From Parasponia andersonii (Eukaryota > Streptophyta > Magnoliopsida > Rosales > Cannabaceae), in NCBI GenBank assembly GCA_002914805.1, contig JXTB01000026.1:515687-579686 (forward strand): 64,000 nucleotides of DNA, in the 5' to 3' direction. Under the pieces are notes generated by a model. That model searched no databases. It saw only the letters and a list, made by a program, of their open reading frames with translations, and was not told the origin of the DNA. The translations under genes were made by a program, and so were the position numbers. Of this stretch, positions 10,089 through 21,600 are shown in pieces (position 1 is the first letter of the stretch; each line of letters opens with the position of its first letter).

Positions 10089-11558
10089 ATGGCTACTTCT
10101 TTTGATCACAGTAATCATCATTATCATGGTCATCACATTGTGCTTCTTCCATTTCTAGCTCACGGCCATCTCAGGCCCTTCTTAGCCCTCGCCAGGCAGA
10201 TCAAGCACAGCTCAAAAGCCGTCACCGTCACCATCGCCGCCACCGCCCTCAACCTCCAATACCTCCGCCACTCCACCGATTCCTCCGACGATATCCTCTT
10301 CGCCGAGCTTCCCTTCTCTGATCATCAGAACACCGAGAACTTGCCCGTTTCCCGAATCCTTGATCTTTGTCATGGTTCGGTCTCTCTCCAATCTCCTTTC
10401 CGCAAACTCATCCAAGACATCACCGCCGAAGAGGGTCGCGCTCCGCTGTGTATAATCTCCGACGTCTTCTTCGGATGGGCCATCGACGTCGCCGAGAGCC
10501 TCGGCACACTCAACTTCACATTCACCACTTGCGGTGCCTATGGGACCATGGCCTACATCTCCTTATGGCTTCACCTCCCGCATCGCGAAACCGACTCGGA
10601 CGAGTTCGCCTTGCCGGGGTTCCCCGAACGATGTCGCCTGCGCCGCGATCAGCTGCACCGGTTCTTAAGGTCTGCTGATGGTGATGATCCGTGGTCGAGA
10701 TTCATTCGGCCGCAGATTTCGTTCTCTTTGAAATCTCATGGTTGGTTGTGTAACACAGTGGAGGAGATCGAACCCTTGGGACTGGAGATCTTGCGTAATC
10801 ATGTTCAGCGTCCCGTTTGGTCTATTGGAGCTTCTTCTTTGAAAAACAACACCTATAGTGGAAAGGAAGTGGGAATTTCTTCTAAGAAATGCGTGGAATG
10901 GCTCGACGAACAGAAACCGGAGTCGGTTGTGTACGTTTCTTTTGGTTCTCAGAACACAATTGGTTCATCCCAAATGATGGAGTTGGCCAAAGGTTTGGGA
11001 AAGAGTGGGAGGCCTTTCGTTTGGGTGGTGAGGCCGCCGCTAGGTTTCGACATGAAAGGCGAGTTTCGATCGGAGTGGCTTCCGGACGGGTTCGAAGAGC
11101 GAATGTCTGAGACCAAACAGGGGTTGATAGTGAGAAACTGGGCGCCACAATTGGAGATTTTGTCTCACAAATCGACGGCGGTGTTTCTGAGCCATTGCGG
11201 GTGGAATTCGATACTGGAGAGCTTGAGCCGGGGGGTGCCGATCGTGGCGTGGCCTTTGGGAGCGGAACAAGTCTACAATTCGAAGATGCTGAGGGAGGAG
11301 ATGGGAGTTAGTTTGGAGCTCGCGTGGGGATTTGAGAGCCGGGTTGATGAGGAGGAAGTGAAGAAGGTGGTGGATTTGGCGATGGATGGAAAAGGCAAGG
11401 GAGGAGAGATGAGGAAAAATGCTAGTTTATTTAAAGAGCTAATAAAAGATGCCAATGTTAGAAAGGAAGGAAAACTGAAAGGATCCTCTGTTAAGGCGTT
11501 GGATGATTTTCTGTCCTATGTTCTAGAAAAGAGTAAACAAGTATTGAAACCAAATTAA
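10089..11558 (+). CDS. UDP-glycosyltransferase, family 1, UGT92A-like
   Basis: Intact, intronless 489-residue protein. Plant family-1 enzymes transfer a sugar from UDP-sugar to small acceptors such as flavonoids, hormones or terpenoids, usually in the cytosol. No signal peptide is evident. His27 in HGHLRPF is the expected catalytic base and Asp125 in ISDVFFGW its partner. The 44-residue PSPG box is complete at residues 351-394 (WAPQLEILSH to GAEQ), with HCGWNS. The final Gln usually goes with UDP-glucose. The whole-length pattern (WVVRPPLG, FEERM, HCGWNSILESLS) resembles UGT92A from memory. The start has a good context (AACCATGGC). The coding region is visibly richer in GC than its flanks. 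The acceptor cannot be told from sequence. It is the only intact host gene here and lies between Copia elements. Confidence 0.95.
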   Translation: MATSFDHSNHHYHGHHIVLLPFLAHGHLRPFLALARQIKHSSKAVTVTIAATALNLQYLRHSTDSSDDILFAELPFSDHQNTENLPVSRILDLCHGSVSLQSPFRKLIQDITAEEGRAPLCIISDVFFGWAIDVAESLGTLNFTFTTCGAYGTMAYISLWLHLPHRETDSDEFALPGFPERCRLRRDQLHRFLRSADGDDPWSRFIRPQISFSLKSHGWLCNTVEEIEPLGLEILRNHVQRPVWSIGASSLKNNTYSGKEVGISSKKCVEWLDEQKPESVVYVSFGSQNTIGSSQMMELAKGLGKSGRPFVWVVRPPLGFDMKGEFRSEWLPDGFEERMSETKQGLIVRNWAPQLEILSHKSTAVFLSHCGWNSILESLSRGVPIVAWPLGAEQVYNSKMLREEMGVSLELAWGFESRVDEEEVKKVVDLAMDGKGKGGEMRKNASLFKELIKDANVRKEGKLKGSSVKALDDFLSYVLEKSKQVLKPN

Positions 11559-12600
11559 TGGGTCTAGTTGGTGATTATTACTACTTAATAAGTAATTCTT
11601 ACGTATTTAATTTAATGAAGATCGGCTGCTCATATTGTGTCAACCTTTATAGCCTCTTAAGATCATTTAGTTTAGACTATTATTCTATTTTCATAAAAAT
11701 TACTTCCAAGTTTAGGAATGGTTGAGTTGTTACAACTCATGTGTACGTTTTCCACTTTCTATTCACTCACGCTCAGGAAGCCAGTCAAGTAGGCATGAGT
11801 ATCGTCGATGATTCGAATACACATTCTTACTTTTTACTTTATTATTAATTTTCTTGTAATTAATTGGTGGTGGTTGAAATATTTTTCTATGTTATATCTT
11901 ATTGAGGTCTGAGGGATATGGATTCAAACATCAAAACTTATAATATATATTATATTCAAAATAATTGTGCATGCGGTGGAGTACTGTACAATCAGCGTAT
12001 GAAGATTTGTGTAATCTACATATAGCTGTCTTTTATATGGCAAGATAGTATAATAATTATATGCTCGTCTAATTCCATTTGGCTATAGATTTTTAATAGT
12101 TTATAATATATATTTTTCTCAAAACGAGATAGATTTAAGATACAACATAAGTATAAGGTGTCATCTACGTCATGACACAACATGAATAATATATAATTAA
12201 TAATATATTTAGCACGATTCAGCACGAATACGTCATGCGAGATACAATATTAAGATTACTATAACTAGTTCTCCAAAAAGGAAAAAACTTTAATTAATAT
12301 TATATTTTGGGCTTCTATGCGATTGAAGTCTTATTGTTATAAATAATAAATAAAATCAAATTTTTATATTGAATTCACACTAGATTGGATTTCATTTGTA
12401 TAAAAGTCTATTTCAATTTCAAAGATAATTTATTTTTGTTACATAAAAATTAACAACTAATATTTTAAAATCACCTAAAAAATGTATTTATTGATAATAC
12501 TAGTATAAATAAATTTCAAATAAAAAGATTTATAATGAGTACGATTATAGAAAAAAGAACTGTATGCATTCAAACACACGCATGACAATCGTACAAAAAC
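11559..12600. other. AT-rich region downstream of the UGT gene
   Basis: No gene seen. An AATAAG at 11587-11592 is a possible weak polyadenylation signal, and no AATAAA lies close to the stop codon. Around 12150-12250 there are GCACGA-type words similar to those in the minisatellite that follows. Confidence 0.4.
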
Positions 12601-12603
12601 AAG

Positions 12604-12830
12604 CATGATTAAGTTTTTAAATAGAATTATATTGGAAACAAATATGATTAGACTTGAAAATAGTATAATGTCTGAAAGAGTATGATTAGACACAAAAACA
12701 TAATATTGAAAATGACATAATTAAGTATAAAAATAGCATAGTATTGTAAATGAACAAAATTAGGCACGAAAATAACATAATAACTAAAATGAACAATTAG
12801 AAACGAAAGTTTGCAAATCGGTACAATGAT
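12604..12830. repeat. Decayed minisatellite with a period of about 38 bp
   Basis: Diverged units start at about 12604, 12643, 12681, 12716, 12754 and 12793 (steps 39, 38, 35, 38, 39). Each begins like YATGATTAG, followed by a CACGAAAATA-like word and a TAATATTG-like word. The units are too diverged for recent duplication. Confidence 0.6.
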
Positions 12831-13111
12831 AGCCGATAGTTGGCACAAATATAGCACTGACGTGACACGGTTAGCAGTGATAACTAAACTAACAAGAATA
12901 AGCTACAGCTAATCATGCCCAACATGACACTATTAACATAGTCATACAAACATCAAAACCTAATTAACCAGCATACCTAGCTAGACCCACATAGTCACAC
13001 AGATTAGTCATCTGAGGTGTATTATTAGGTAGGTATGTTTATATTCTAATGTTGTCCAAATTATGAAGCGATTGTAAATAATTACGTAATAATGTACTAA
13101 AATAAAAAGGC

Positions 13112-13382
13112 TTTAAAGTAACAAATAATTCGATAGCTAAACGTATCTTTTTGGTAGCAAATTATAATTTTGCTAATAAAAATATCGATAGCTAGTTGGT
13201 CGTTGCAGCCTATTAGCAAAAACTTTTTGGCTACAAAAAAAATTACATGGTAGACAAAGCATTTCATTTTCTTTTATCAAAATTTAGCTCTAAAAGATTA
13301 TAAATTTTGTGGCGAAAAGATCCAATTTTAGTGTCTGAATTAAATGTTTTGCTTCCAAAATTTAGTAGCAAATTACTTTAAA
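13112..13382. repeat. Possible MITE-like remnant with 10-bp terminal inverted repeats
   Basis: TTTAAAGTAA at 13112-13121 and its complement TTACTTTAAA at 13373-13382 bracket 271 bp rich in GTAGCAAA/TTTTGCTA words. The inverted repeat is short and no clear target duplication is seen, so this is tentative. Confidence 0.25.
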
Positions 13383-16260
13383 ACTAGTATGTTGCACGTG
13401 ATACCCGTGAATGATATGGAGTGCATAATTTAGTTAAATCAAATTCAAATTCTAACAATAAGTTTGATATTTTTCAATTTAAGTAAAAGTTTATCATCAA
13501 CATCCATATGTATTCACCCGAAAAACAAATTTATAGGTGACATTTTGGCAATAAATCAAAATCTTGAACTCAAGATTATAAAACGTCAAAATATCTTACA
13601 ATAACATGCATGGGAGAAAAAGAGGAGAAAAAAGAGAGAGGGGGAGAAAAGAGAAGGAAAAAGTTGAGTTGTAGTTTTATCATATTTTAATAAGTATTAA
13701 TTATTTGAAAATAAACAAAACATAAATACCAATATAAGAATAAAATGATAATTTTAAAATAGAGTACTTTCTATCCGTTCATTTTTCTCTTAAATACCAA
13801 ATACAGGAAAGTAAATTTATTTTATTTTTTATTTTTTCATCAAAAAGAAAAATACAGGAAGAAAAATATTTTTATTTTCATTCTACATATTTTCTATCTT
13901 TCGCCCTACTTTTCTTTCCCTCTCATATTCTTTTATCTCTACCAAATATAACCTTCTTTTATCTCTACCAAATATAACCTATAGATGCAAGTAGAAAAAG
14001 TATGGATAAATTAGTTCCATAAAATGACAGGTTCATTAACCATGAAAAATTAATGCTTTTTCATTTGCATGAAAATTGTATATAGAAATTTCATATTAAT
14101 TTTTATCTTCATATTTTTGTTATTCACTGAAATCAATTCCAGAAGAATTAACAAAAGAGGACCGTTGCTACTTCCTATTCTTTTTTAATTCTGTTTATAA
14201 ACCTTAGATAAAATAAGACATCAAAATTCTTTAATGCCTCAAAATATCTTTCATTAGCAGACAAATGAAAAAAAAAAAAAAAACAAGAAGCAACAAAACG
14301 ACGTATATTGTACTAAAATATATACATATAGATACCAACTAGCAATTCCTAAACCTGAGAAATTTTGTGGAAATAAATAAAATCAAAAGAAAATAAATAA
14401 ATTACTAACTTGAAAACAAACAAACAAACAACTAAGTTAATAAAAATAACACCAAATAATTTGTAAGAAACCAATAAGTAATATTATTTTTTAAACACGT
14501 CTCCTTCAATAATAGTTATTTGAGTAAAGGCTATAAAAATAAAAGGCGAAGAAAAATTCTTGTAACTATTGTTAAAGGGAAAAATAGAAATCCAAGGGTT
14601 CAAATGTGTTGTGGGCAGAAAGTAATATGGCAAGAAGCGGAGATTTCTACAATACAACCTTTCCTTTTGACCTTATCAGCAACCTTTTTATTTACTGTTT
14701 GTTTGATGTAGATTCGATGGCTTAAATGACATGAGGTGCATAAGGGAAAATACGTATCAACTACATATGAGAGTTAGCGTTGCGACCCAACTTTTGGTGC
14801 TGTTGTGTACTTTTCTGTTAGTCTGGCGTCACAATTTTCGGGAGGCGCTATTTTTTTATTTTAGTTTTAATTTGTCTTTTTCATTTTAGTTTTAATTTGT
14901 CTTTTTCGTTGAGTTATATCTGTATTAGATTCAACTTCCGTCTAATAGTTTTAAAAATCTAAAAAATAATTGAAACAACTTAATATAAATACAAATATAA
15001 TAAAATTTAAAAAACAAATTAACACTAAATAACACTAATTTAATTTTATAGCGTTAGTACCTTCTCGCTCCCAGGGACAATTGTTGTTGACTGAAAAAGA
15101 AAAATCCAAGTCAATTTTGTTTCTAAGATTCTTTTTGAGAGTAAAAAATCTAAATATCAAAACTTTCCAGTGATATATTGAGCACAAACTCCGTTTAACA
15201 AATCAACTATTTTTCTTCTTTTGTTTGCTCTGTTTTTCGGTAGCTAAACAGAGATCCCAGATCAAGAAACATGGAAAATAGAATCAAATATCAACGTGAA
15301 ACTTTGAAGAATCAAAAATGATTTTTTTTTAGCTAAATGGAGAATTCTGATTGTGCTTCATACAATCAATTATTACAAATTGTTTCTATTTTTTGGGTAA
15401 AAGAAAATGAGATTCCTCTATCTATTTTGATTTACCTAATCAGTTTCTTTTTTATTTTTTCTTGCTTAAATTTAATCGGATACTCTTCATCATTTTTTTC
15501 AAAAACAAAAAAAATAAAATATGAATTTTGGACTGTATACACGAATGAAAGTTTTTATAGAGACTTGTAGACACCAAACGAAGGTAAACAAAGAGAAAGA
15601 AGCATAAAAAAAATATGTTTATTGTCCTTTTTTTTTTTTTTCTTCTTTTCATAACAGCCAATTAGAGGTTTATCTCCATTTGAGTTGCAAAAATAGGGAA
15701 AGTTGCAGAAGAGAGAGTGGAGATAGCTGAGAGATAGAGAAGAGCCGATAAGAGAGGACAGCTATGATGACTACGGTTGTATCCCTGCAGCCATTTATTA
15801 GGGTTGTATAGTAGAATCTGCAGGAAATAGAATGGTGCCCAATACCCCGTATCTAATGTTAGCAACAAGATATTCTCGTAGCAAAAAACATTAACACTAA
15901 AGTTAATTAGAAAAATTAAAATTCTAGTTTTATGATTTTATAATTATTTTTTGCTATTCCTTCAATTAGTAATTTGTAATTATTGAATTATTTCAATGCA
16001 TAAAATAATTAGACCAAAAAGTAAATCTTTTATAAAATTATAATTTTTTTTTAAAAAAATAAAATTTAATTAACGACCACCGTTTAATATAAATTTAAGA
16101 GAAAATAATACATACACACTACCAAGATTTGAATGCATGACCCCTTAAACTCTCACACACATCCTTTAAGCTTTAGAGTAGTCGGCTATTTATATGACTA
16201 TACTTGAGTTTTCATAAATCAATAAATATGTAAGCATACGAATATAATACCATCATCTAC

Positions 16261-16264
<4 letters not shown>

Positions 16265-16292
<28 letters not shown>
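16265..16292. repeat. (AT)n microsatellite
   Basis: About 14 AT units in an uninterrupted run within AT-rich spacer. Confidence 0.95.
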
Positions 16293-16296
<4 letters not shown>

Positions 16297-16947
16297 GATC
16301 AAACTGTATTCAAAAGAGGGAATAACAAATATATCATATTTTTTGCTGGATTGATATTTTTCTTTCCTCCCACAACATCTAGGAGACTAGAAAGTTCAAG
16401 TTTGACGTCAGACAATACCTAAAAAAGTCATACCCTTCACTTTGTACCTGCTAAACCTTCCTCGTATACATGTCAAGTTATTCTTCTTATTGTGATCCCA
16501 AATCTATCACGTTCCTTGTCATATTCTCCAACTTAATGCCAAATATTCTACACTACATATCATGAATATTTCAGATTGCGAAAATATAAATTAAATAACT
16601 AAACAATTAAATGTATAAGCGTGGAAGGTACCTGCGGATACTGGATTTAAGAACCACAAGTGGTTTAGAGGAAGGAAAAAAAAGTACCTCAATTTTATTT
16701 GTTATATTAGCTAGATCGAATTTTACCATTTATTAAAATATTTGATCCCACTTCACCTCTGGTACTCTTTTCCAACTTATGCAACTTTCTTCCAGCTCCT
16801 TCCTCAACCCATATGGCTCTTAGTATAACGTAATAAATAACCATTACAATCAATATTAATGCACCGACATTACATATGGCTACCTACAAATAACACTAAA
16901 GCTAAAAATGTGAAATTAATAACAGAAAGCCATGTATCCATCAATTA

Positions 16948-16972
16948 ATATATATATATATATATATATATA
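16948..16972. repeat. (AT)n microsatellite
   Basis: About 12 AT units in an uninterrupted run. Confidence 0.95.
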
Positions 16973-18301
16973 TTCCCTTTAATCTTAAAAAACAAGTAAA
17001 AGAAACACGCCCCTAAATTTGTAATGTAACATCTCCTAATTCAGGATTGCATCTAAGTTATAAAAATATTAGTTTTCCTATTTATCCTAGAAAACAAAAG
17101 TGGAAAATTGGGTGTCCAAGTTTTATTTTCTCATAACTAAGCAAAAATATTTCTTATTATTAAAATGCTTCTAAACACAACAGCTTGAATGTTTGACTAC
17201 CAGAAGAACTAATATTATTTGGTTATTATTCAAAAACTAAATACTTACGAAAATATAAAGTCGATCTACTTCACTTAATGCTCTGTGGGAATCCACTGCC
17301 GTCTACAAACATCCAATGTAAAGTATTGCTAAACTAAAAAATGTTAAAAAAAAAAGGAACGAGCTTTTGCCTAGTAAATAAAACTTTATGCATGATAAAT
17401 GTCTTATTAATTTCATCAATAGCACACTCGTAAACTATTACTATGTGTTCTCTCTTTTGAGAATATCTTGTTCGTAAAAATATATTTCATACTTGAAACT
17501 TTGATAGTTGAGCTCATCGTAATATAATGTCAACAGTAGTGATAAGCTACAAAAATAGTTCATGCCAAGCATATGTGACTATATATAGCTATAAGGTTCC
17601 CAAAAAGCTATTGTACTACTATGGATAGTATGAAGCATCGACCATGCACACATACAACTATACATCCCAAAGATATGGAAGCATCCCCTACTTGGCCAAA
17701 ACATATTATACACAACATGAGGTATCTCACACATTGTAGTTTAAATATTCGTTCACACATTGTATCTCATACGTCCCTATTATGTTTATTTGATGTTAGA
17801 TTATAAGTATTATTTATTTTACTGCCTTACTGAGCTTAAATACTTAACTACTGCCTTGTTGTAGTTAAAGGAAAAGAAAAAGTTAGCCAATGAGCCAGAT
17901 GCAGTGTATCTAAGCAGTGTACATATGCCCGACCTGTCGACATTTTGTGAAAGTATTTTACAATTTTATAATGACGTGTTGGCTCATACTCTTGCAGTTT
18001 TGTAAGCTCATATTTCCGTTACAAGTACTTGTTTAAAAGTATGTTTTCATGTTTAACTAAATTTTTTTAAAAATCGCATTTTTGGAGTTCTCTAATTAAT
18101 ATTTCTCTCGTCTGATTTTTTGTTAAATATGTTTTAAACTTGTAACGATGAGAGGGGGTGTTACAACGTACCCATGCATGATGGCAGTAGCCACGTGCTA
18201 TACGACATGAAGTTGTGCCCTCATTCTTGGTACCGTCGTTTTACGCAAGGACACTTAGTCTTCCCAAGTTCATATTGACACAGCCTCAGGCCACATCTAA
18301 C

Positions 18302-18770
18302 TGTTGAAAATAAATTTGTTTAATCCAATAAGAAGTGTTTTAAGCTCATCAACATGAGGCCCAATAAGTTAGATTTAGCCCAAGTGCAAAGCTTATAAAA
18401 GAAAAAGCCCAAGTCCAAATTAAAGAAGCCTTCCACCTAGAATCTTCTAGTGTTAACTAGATATTAGTTTTTCGCATGTGAATTATTTTATTACTTAGAT
18501 TATTATTAGAAGTGTGTAGAAGAAAATATGTGTGGCTTAAGAATTTTAGTAATTGTTTATTTGTGTGGTTCTCATTGTTTCTCATGTAGTATAAATACCC
18601 CTTCTCATTTAAGTTCTAAGCATCAAGTAAGAAGCAAAGCTTCTAAGAGTGAAGAGAAGAGAGAAAGAAGCATAATTTCTAGTGAGTGAGTGAGTTTGAA
18701 GAGTAAAGTTGAGAATTTTCTCTTGTAAAAGTATTTGAGTGAATAATAAAGTTTGTTTTACTTTCCAACA
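18302..18770 (+). repeat. 5' LTR of Copia-2
   Basis: 469 bp, TGTTGAAAAT...TTCCAACA, TATA box (TATAAATA) at 18590-18597. Confidence 0.95.
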
Positions 18771-18773
18771 AAG

Positions 18774-18785
18774 TAGTATCAGAGC
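18774..18785 (+). promoter_or_regulatory. Primer-binding site of Copia-2
   Basis: TAGTATCAGAGC three bases after the LTR. It is the initiator tRNA-Met type with one G-to-A change. Confidence 0.85.
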
Positions 18786-19313
18786 GAAGTTGTGAGTTCT
18801 CATGAAATTCTAAGTATGCTTTATGGTTGCAGTTTTGATTGATCTTCCACATCAAAAAAGAATTCTTGAGATTGAGAGTATTTTCTATTTGTTACAAATA
18901 TACTACTATTATATATCAAATCGAAGAGCTCGATAAGAAGAAAACACTGCCATAGAAATCAGCCCAATCGGAGTCCGAATGACTCTGAAGGAGTAGTTGA
19001 AAATTTGCTGTCATAACTGAGTCAACTCACTGAGTTAAGCCGACTCAGAGCTATTTGACCAAGCCGTCATAGCCATTGACCAAGCCATTAGAGTCGTTGA
19101 CCAAGCTGTCAGAGCCATTGGATCGTGCAGTTGACTACGCCGTCGACGCCGTCGGAGCCATTGACCGTGTCATTGACTGACTGTTGACCAGCTTTGACCA
19201 TTGACTGAGCGTTGACTTTGACCAGTTGACATACAAGTCAATCTTCAGGTTTTTCGACGTTCCGGATCAATCTATGTAATCAAAATTTCCAAAAGTTTAC
19301 TCTGTTAAGAGTT
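18786..19313 (+). promoter_or_regulatory. Untranslated leader of Copia-2 with a TTGAC-rich repeat block
   Basis: The leader between primer-binding site and gag holds a degenerate repeat at 19055-19223. It contains 11 plus-strand TTGAC[C/T] words (starts 19055, 19076, 19097, 19131, 19161, 19173, 19184, 19194, 19201, 19212, 19218) and reverse-strand matches at 19020 and near 19235. TTGAC[C/T] is the core W-box bound by WRKY factors. Whether it is used is unknown. Confidence 0.7.
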
Positions 19314-20250
19314 ATGGCTACCGACAGTTTAGTATCTCTTCAAGTTCCACCACTTCAAAGTAATAACTTTGATAATTTGACTATCAAAATGAAAGTCCTC
19401 CTTGGAGCACATGATCTTTGAGAAGTAGTAGAGAGAGGCTACGAAGAGCCAAGAGATGAGGCAACACTATCTTCAATACAGAAGGATAGTTTAAAAGATT
19501 CAAAAAAGAGAGACAAAAAAGCTCTCTTCCTCATCTACCAGGCCTTAGATGACGACGGGTTCGAGAAAATCTCAAGTGCAACCTCCACTAAGGAAGCATG
19601 GGAGAAACTTCAAATTTCATATAAGGGAGAAGAAAAGGTCAAAAAGGTCCGCCTTCAAACTCTAAGAGGAAAGTTTGATTTATTACACATGACAGAGATT
19701 GAGTCAGTTTCTGACAACTTTTCTAGAGAAACTTGAAAATATTACGATCATGGAAAAGATTCTTCGATCGTTAGACTCAAAGTTCGAGAATATTGTTACT
19801 GTCATCGAAGAAACTAAAGATTTGGGAGCTATGACGATAAACAACTCTTGGGTTCTTTACAAGCTCACGAGGAAAAGTAAAAGAAGAAGCCAAATTTTAA
19901 GGAGCAACTTCTCAAAACACAACTTACAGAGAAAGAAGATAGCCAATATAGCGAAAGAAGTCAACGTGGCCATGGTAGAGGACAAGCCCGAGGACAAGGA
20001 CATGGTACAAGTCGAGGTCATGGACAAGTTGGAATTCCAACAACCACAATTACCATATCAATAATTTAAAAAGAGGAGAAAGCTCTACAAGAGGTTATGG
20101 TAGAGGTCGAATAAACTCAAGACCTGAGAAGTCTCAAGTTGAATGTTTCAATTGTCACAAGTTTGGCCATTATGCTAGAGAGTGTAGTGCACCTAATAGT
20201 AAAATTAAAGAGAAAATCAATTACGTTGGAGAGAAAAGGGAAGAAAATGG
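19314..20250 (+). pseudogene. Copia-2 gag remnant
   Basis: It starts at the ATG at 19314 (MATDSLVSLQVPPL). GAHDL and EVVERGYEEP, separated by a TGA where the family has Trp, are followed by DSKKRDKKALFLIYQALD and KEAWEKLQISYKGEEKVKK, the UBN2-type gag core. Frameshifts near 19730 and 19830 break it. A Gly/Arg-rich stretch leads into an intact zinc knuckle, CFNCHKFGHYAREC, at 20144-20185. The original protein was therefore a normal Copia capsid/nucleocapsid. Confidence 0.88.
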
Positions 20251-20254
20251 CACC

Positions 20255-20868
20255 GTGCTACTAGCATATAAAGACAACAATGGAGGACAAGACAACACAT
20301 GGTATCTTGACACTGGTACTAGCAATCATATGTACGGGCGTCGATCAATGTTTATAGAGCTTCATGAATTAATCAGTGAGAGTGTTTCTTTCAGTGATGA
20401 TTCAAAAGTAGCGGTAAAAGGAAAAGGTAAAATTCTTATCCGCTTAAAAAATGGGGGGCGTCAATTTATTTCAAATGTTTATTATGTATCTACAATGAAA
20501 ACAAACATCTTGAGTTTGGAACAACTCTTAGAGAAAAGCTATGATATTCACTTGAAAGATTGTATCTTTCTATAAGAGATAACAATATGAACTTGGTTAC
20601 CAAGGTGCCTATGTCAAGAAATAGAATGTTCTTATTGAACATTCAAAATGATATGGCAAAATGTCTGAAAGTATGTTACAAGAATTCATCATGGCTATGT
20701 CATTTGAGATTTAGACATCTCAAATTTGGAGGACTAGAGCTACTATCCAAGAAAAAAATGGTCAGAGGCTTGCCATACATCAATCATCCTGATCAGCTTT
20801 GTGAAGGATACTTACTCGGGAAGCAATTCAGGAAAAACTTTCCAAGAGAGTCGAATTCAAGAGCCTAG
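20255..20868 (+). pseudogene. Copia-2 protease and GAG-pre-integrase remnant
   Basis: TWYLDTGTSNHMYG carries the aspartic-protease Asp at 20309-20311. SNVYYVSTMKTNILSL follows. The frame shifts near 20565, and the next frame holds LSIRDNNMNLVTKVPM and WLCHLRFRHLKFGG (GAG-pre-integrase), ending SNSRA before a TAG at 20866-20868. Confidence 0.88.
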
Positions 20869-21600
20869 AAGCCACTAGAGCTCGTGCATACAGATGTGTG
20901 CAGTCCTATCAAACTAAGTTATTTCGGTAAGAGCAATTACTTCTTGCTCTTTATTGATGATTTCTCAAGAAAGACTTGGGTTTATTTCTTGAAGCAAAAT
21001 CAGAAGTCTTTGAAGCTTTCAAGAAGTTCAAGACTGCTGTAGAGAAGGAAAACGGTTTTCAGATCAAAGCCATGAGATCTGATAGAGGAGGAGAATTCAC
21101 TTCAAAAGAGTTCCAAGAATTCTGCGAAGCAAATAGAATTCGACGACCTTTAACCATTCCAAGATCCCCTTAACAAAATGGCATGGCAGAAAGGAAGAAC
21201 CGAATCATCCTCAATATAGTTCGAAGCATGCTGAAAAGTAAGAGATTACCCAAAAAATTATGGGCAGAAGTTATTGCATGTGTAGTTTACTTGTCCAATC
21301 GATCTCCAACAAGAAGTGTATGGAGAAAGACACTAGAAGAAGCATGGAGCGGAAGAAAGCCTAGGATCTCCCACTTGAGAGTCTTTGGAAGCACAGTATG
21401 CCAGACGAACATAGAACCAAGCTTGATGGTAAAAGCAAGAAGTTCATTTTCATCGGCTACGACACCAACTCCAAAGGATATAAGTTATACAATCCTAACA
21501 ATAGAAAAGTAATCATCAGCCGAGATGTAATATTCGATGAAGAAGATGAATGGGACTTTGGTTCTCAAACAAATGACTACAATTTCTTTCCACAATTTGA
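20869..21600 (+). pseudogene. Copia-2 integrase remnant
   Basis: [12 protein letters not shown] holds the first catalytic Asp. [14 protein letters not shown] is followed by a frameshift near 20990, then AMRSDRGGEFTSKEF with the second Asp. RSP is followed by a TAA in place of the family's Gln, then NGMAERKNR with the Glu. LWAEVIACVVYLSNRSPTRS and LRVFGSTV follow, then a frameshift near 21395 and a C-terminal block with KLDGKSKKFIFIGYD and FDEEDEWDF. Confidence 0.9.

Larger units (their letters stand above)
12831..18301. other. AT-rich intergenic region with simple repeats
   Basis: No convincing gene over about 5.5 kb. Visible items: a 10-bp inverted repeat at 13112/13373, a purine-only stretch near 13610-13665, a doubled CTTTTATCTCTACCAAATAT unit near 13931-13981, a doubled ATTTTAGTTTTAATTTGTC unit at 14858-14907, an A-run near 14268-14283, AT microsatellites, and a GGGGGTGTTACA word ending at about 18166 that resembles the 3' end of a gypsy LTR. 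Short open frames here have no family features. Confidence 0.5.

Noticed and set aside
10212-11455. Several long frames on both strands overlapping the UGT gene
   Set aside because: They are frame shadows of a GC-richer coding sequence. None has family features, and the UGT frame has all expected motifs.
14520-14711. Plus-strand frame starting SKGYKNKRRRKILV
   Set aside because: Short, basic, with no family features, and it lies in AT-rich spacer.
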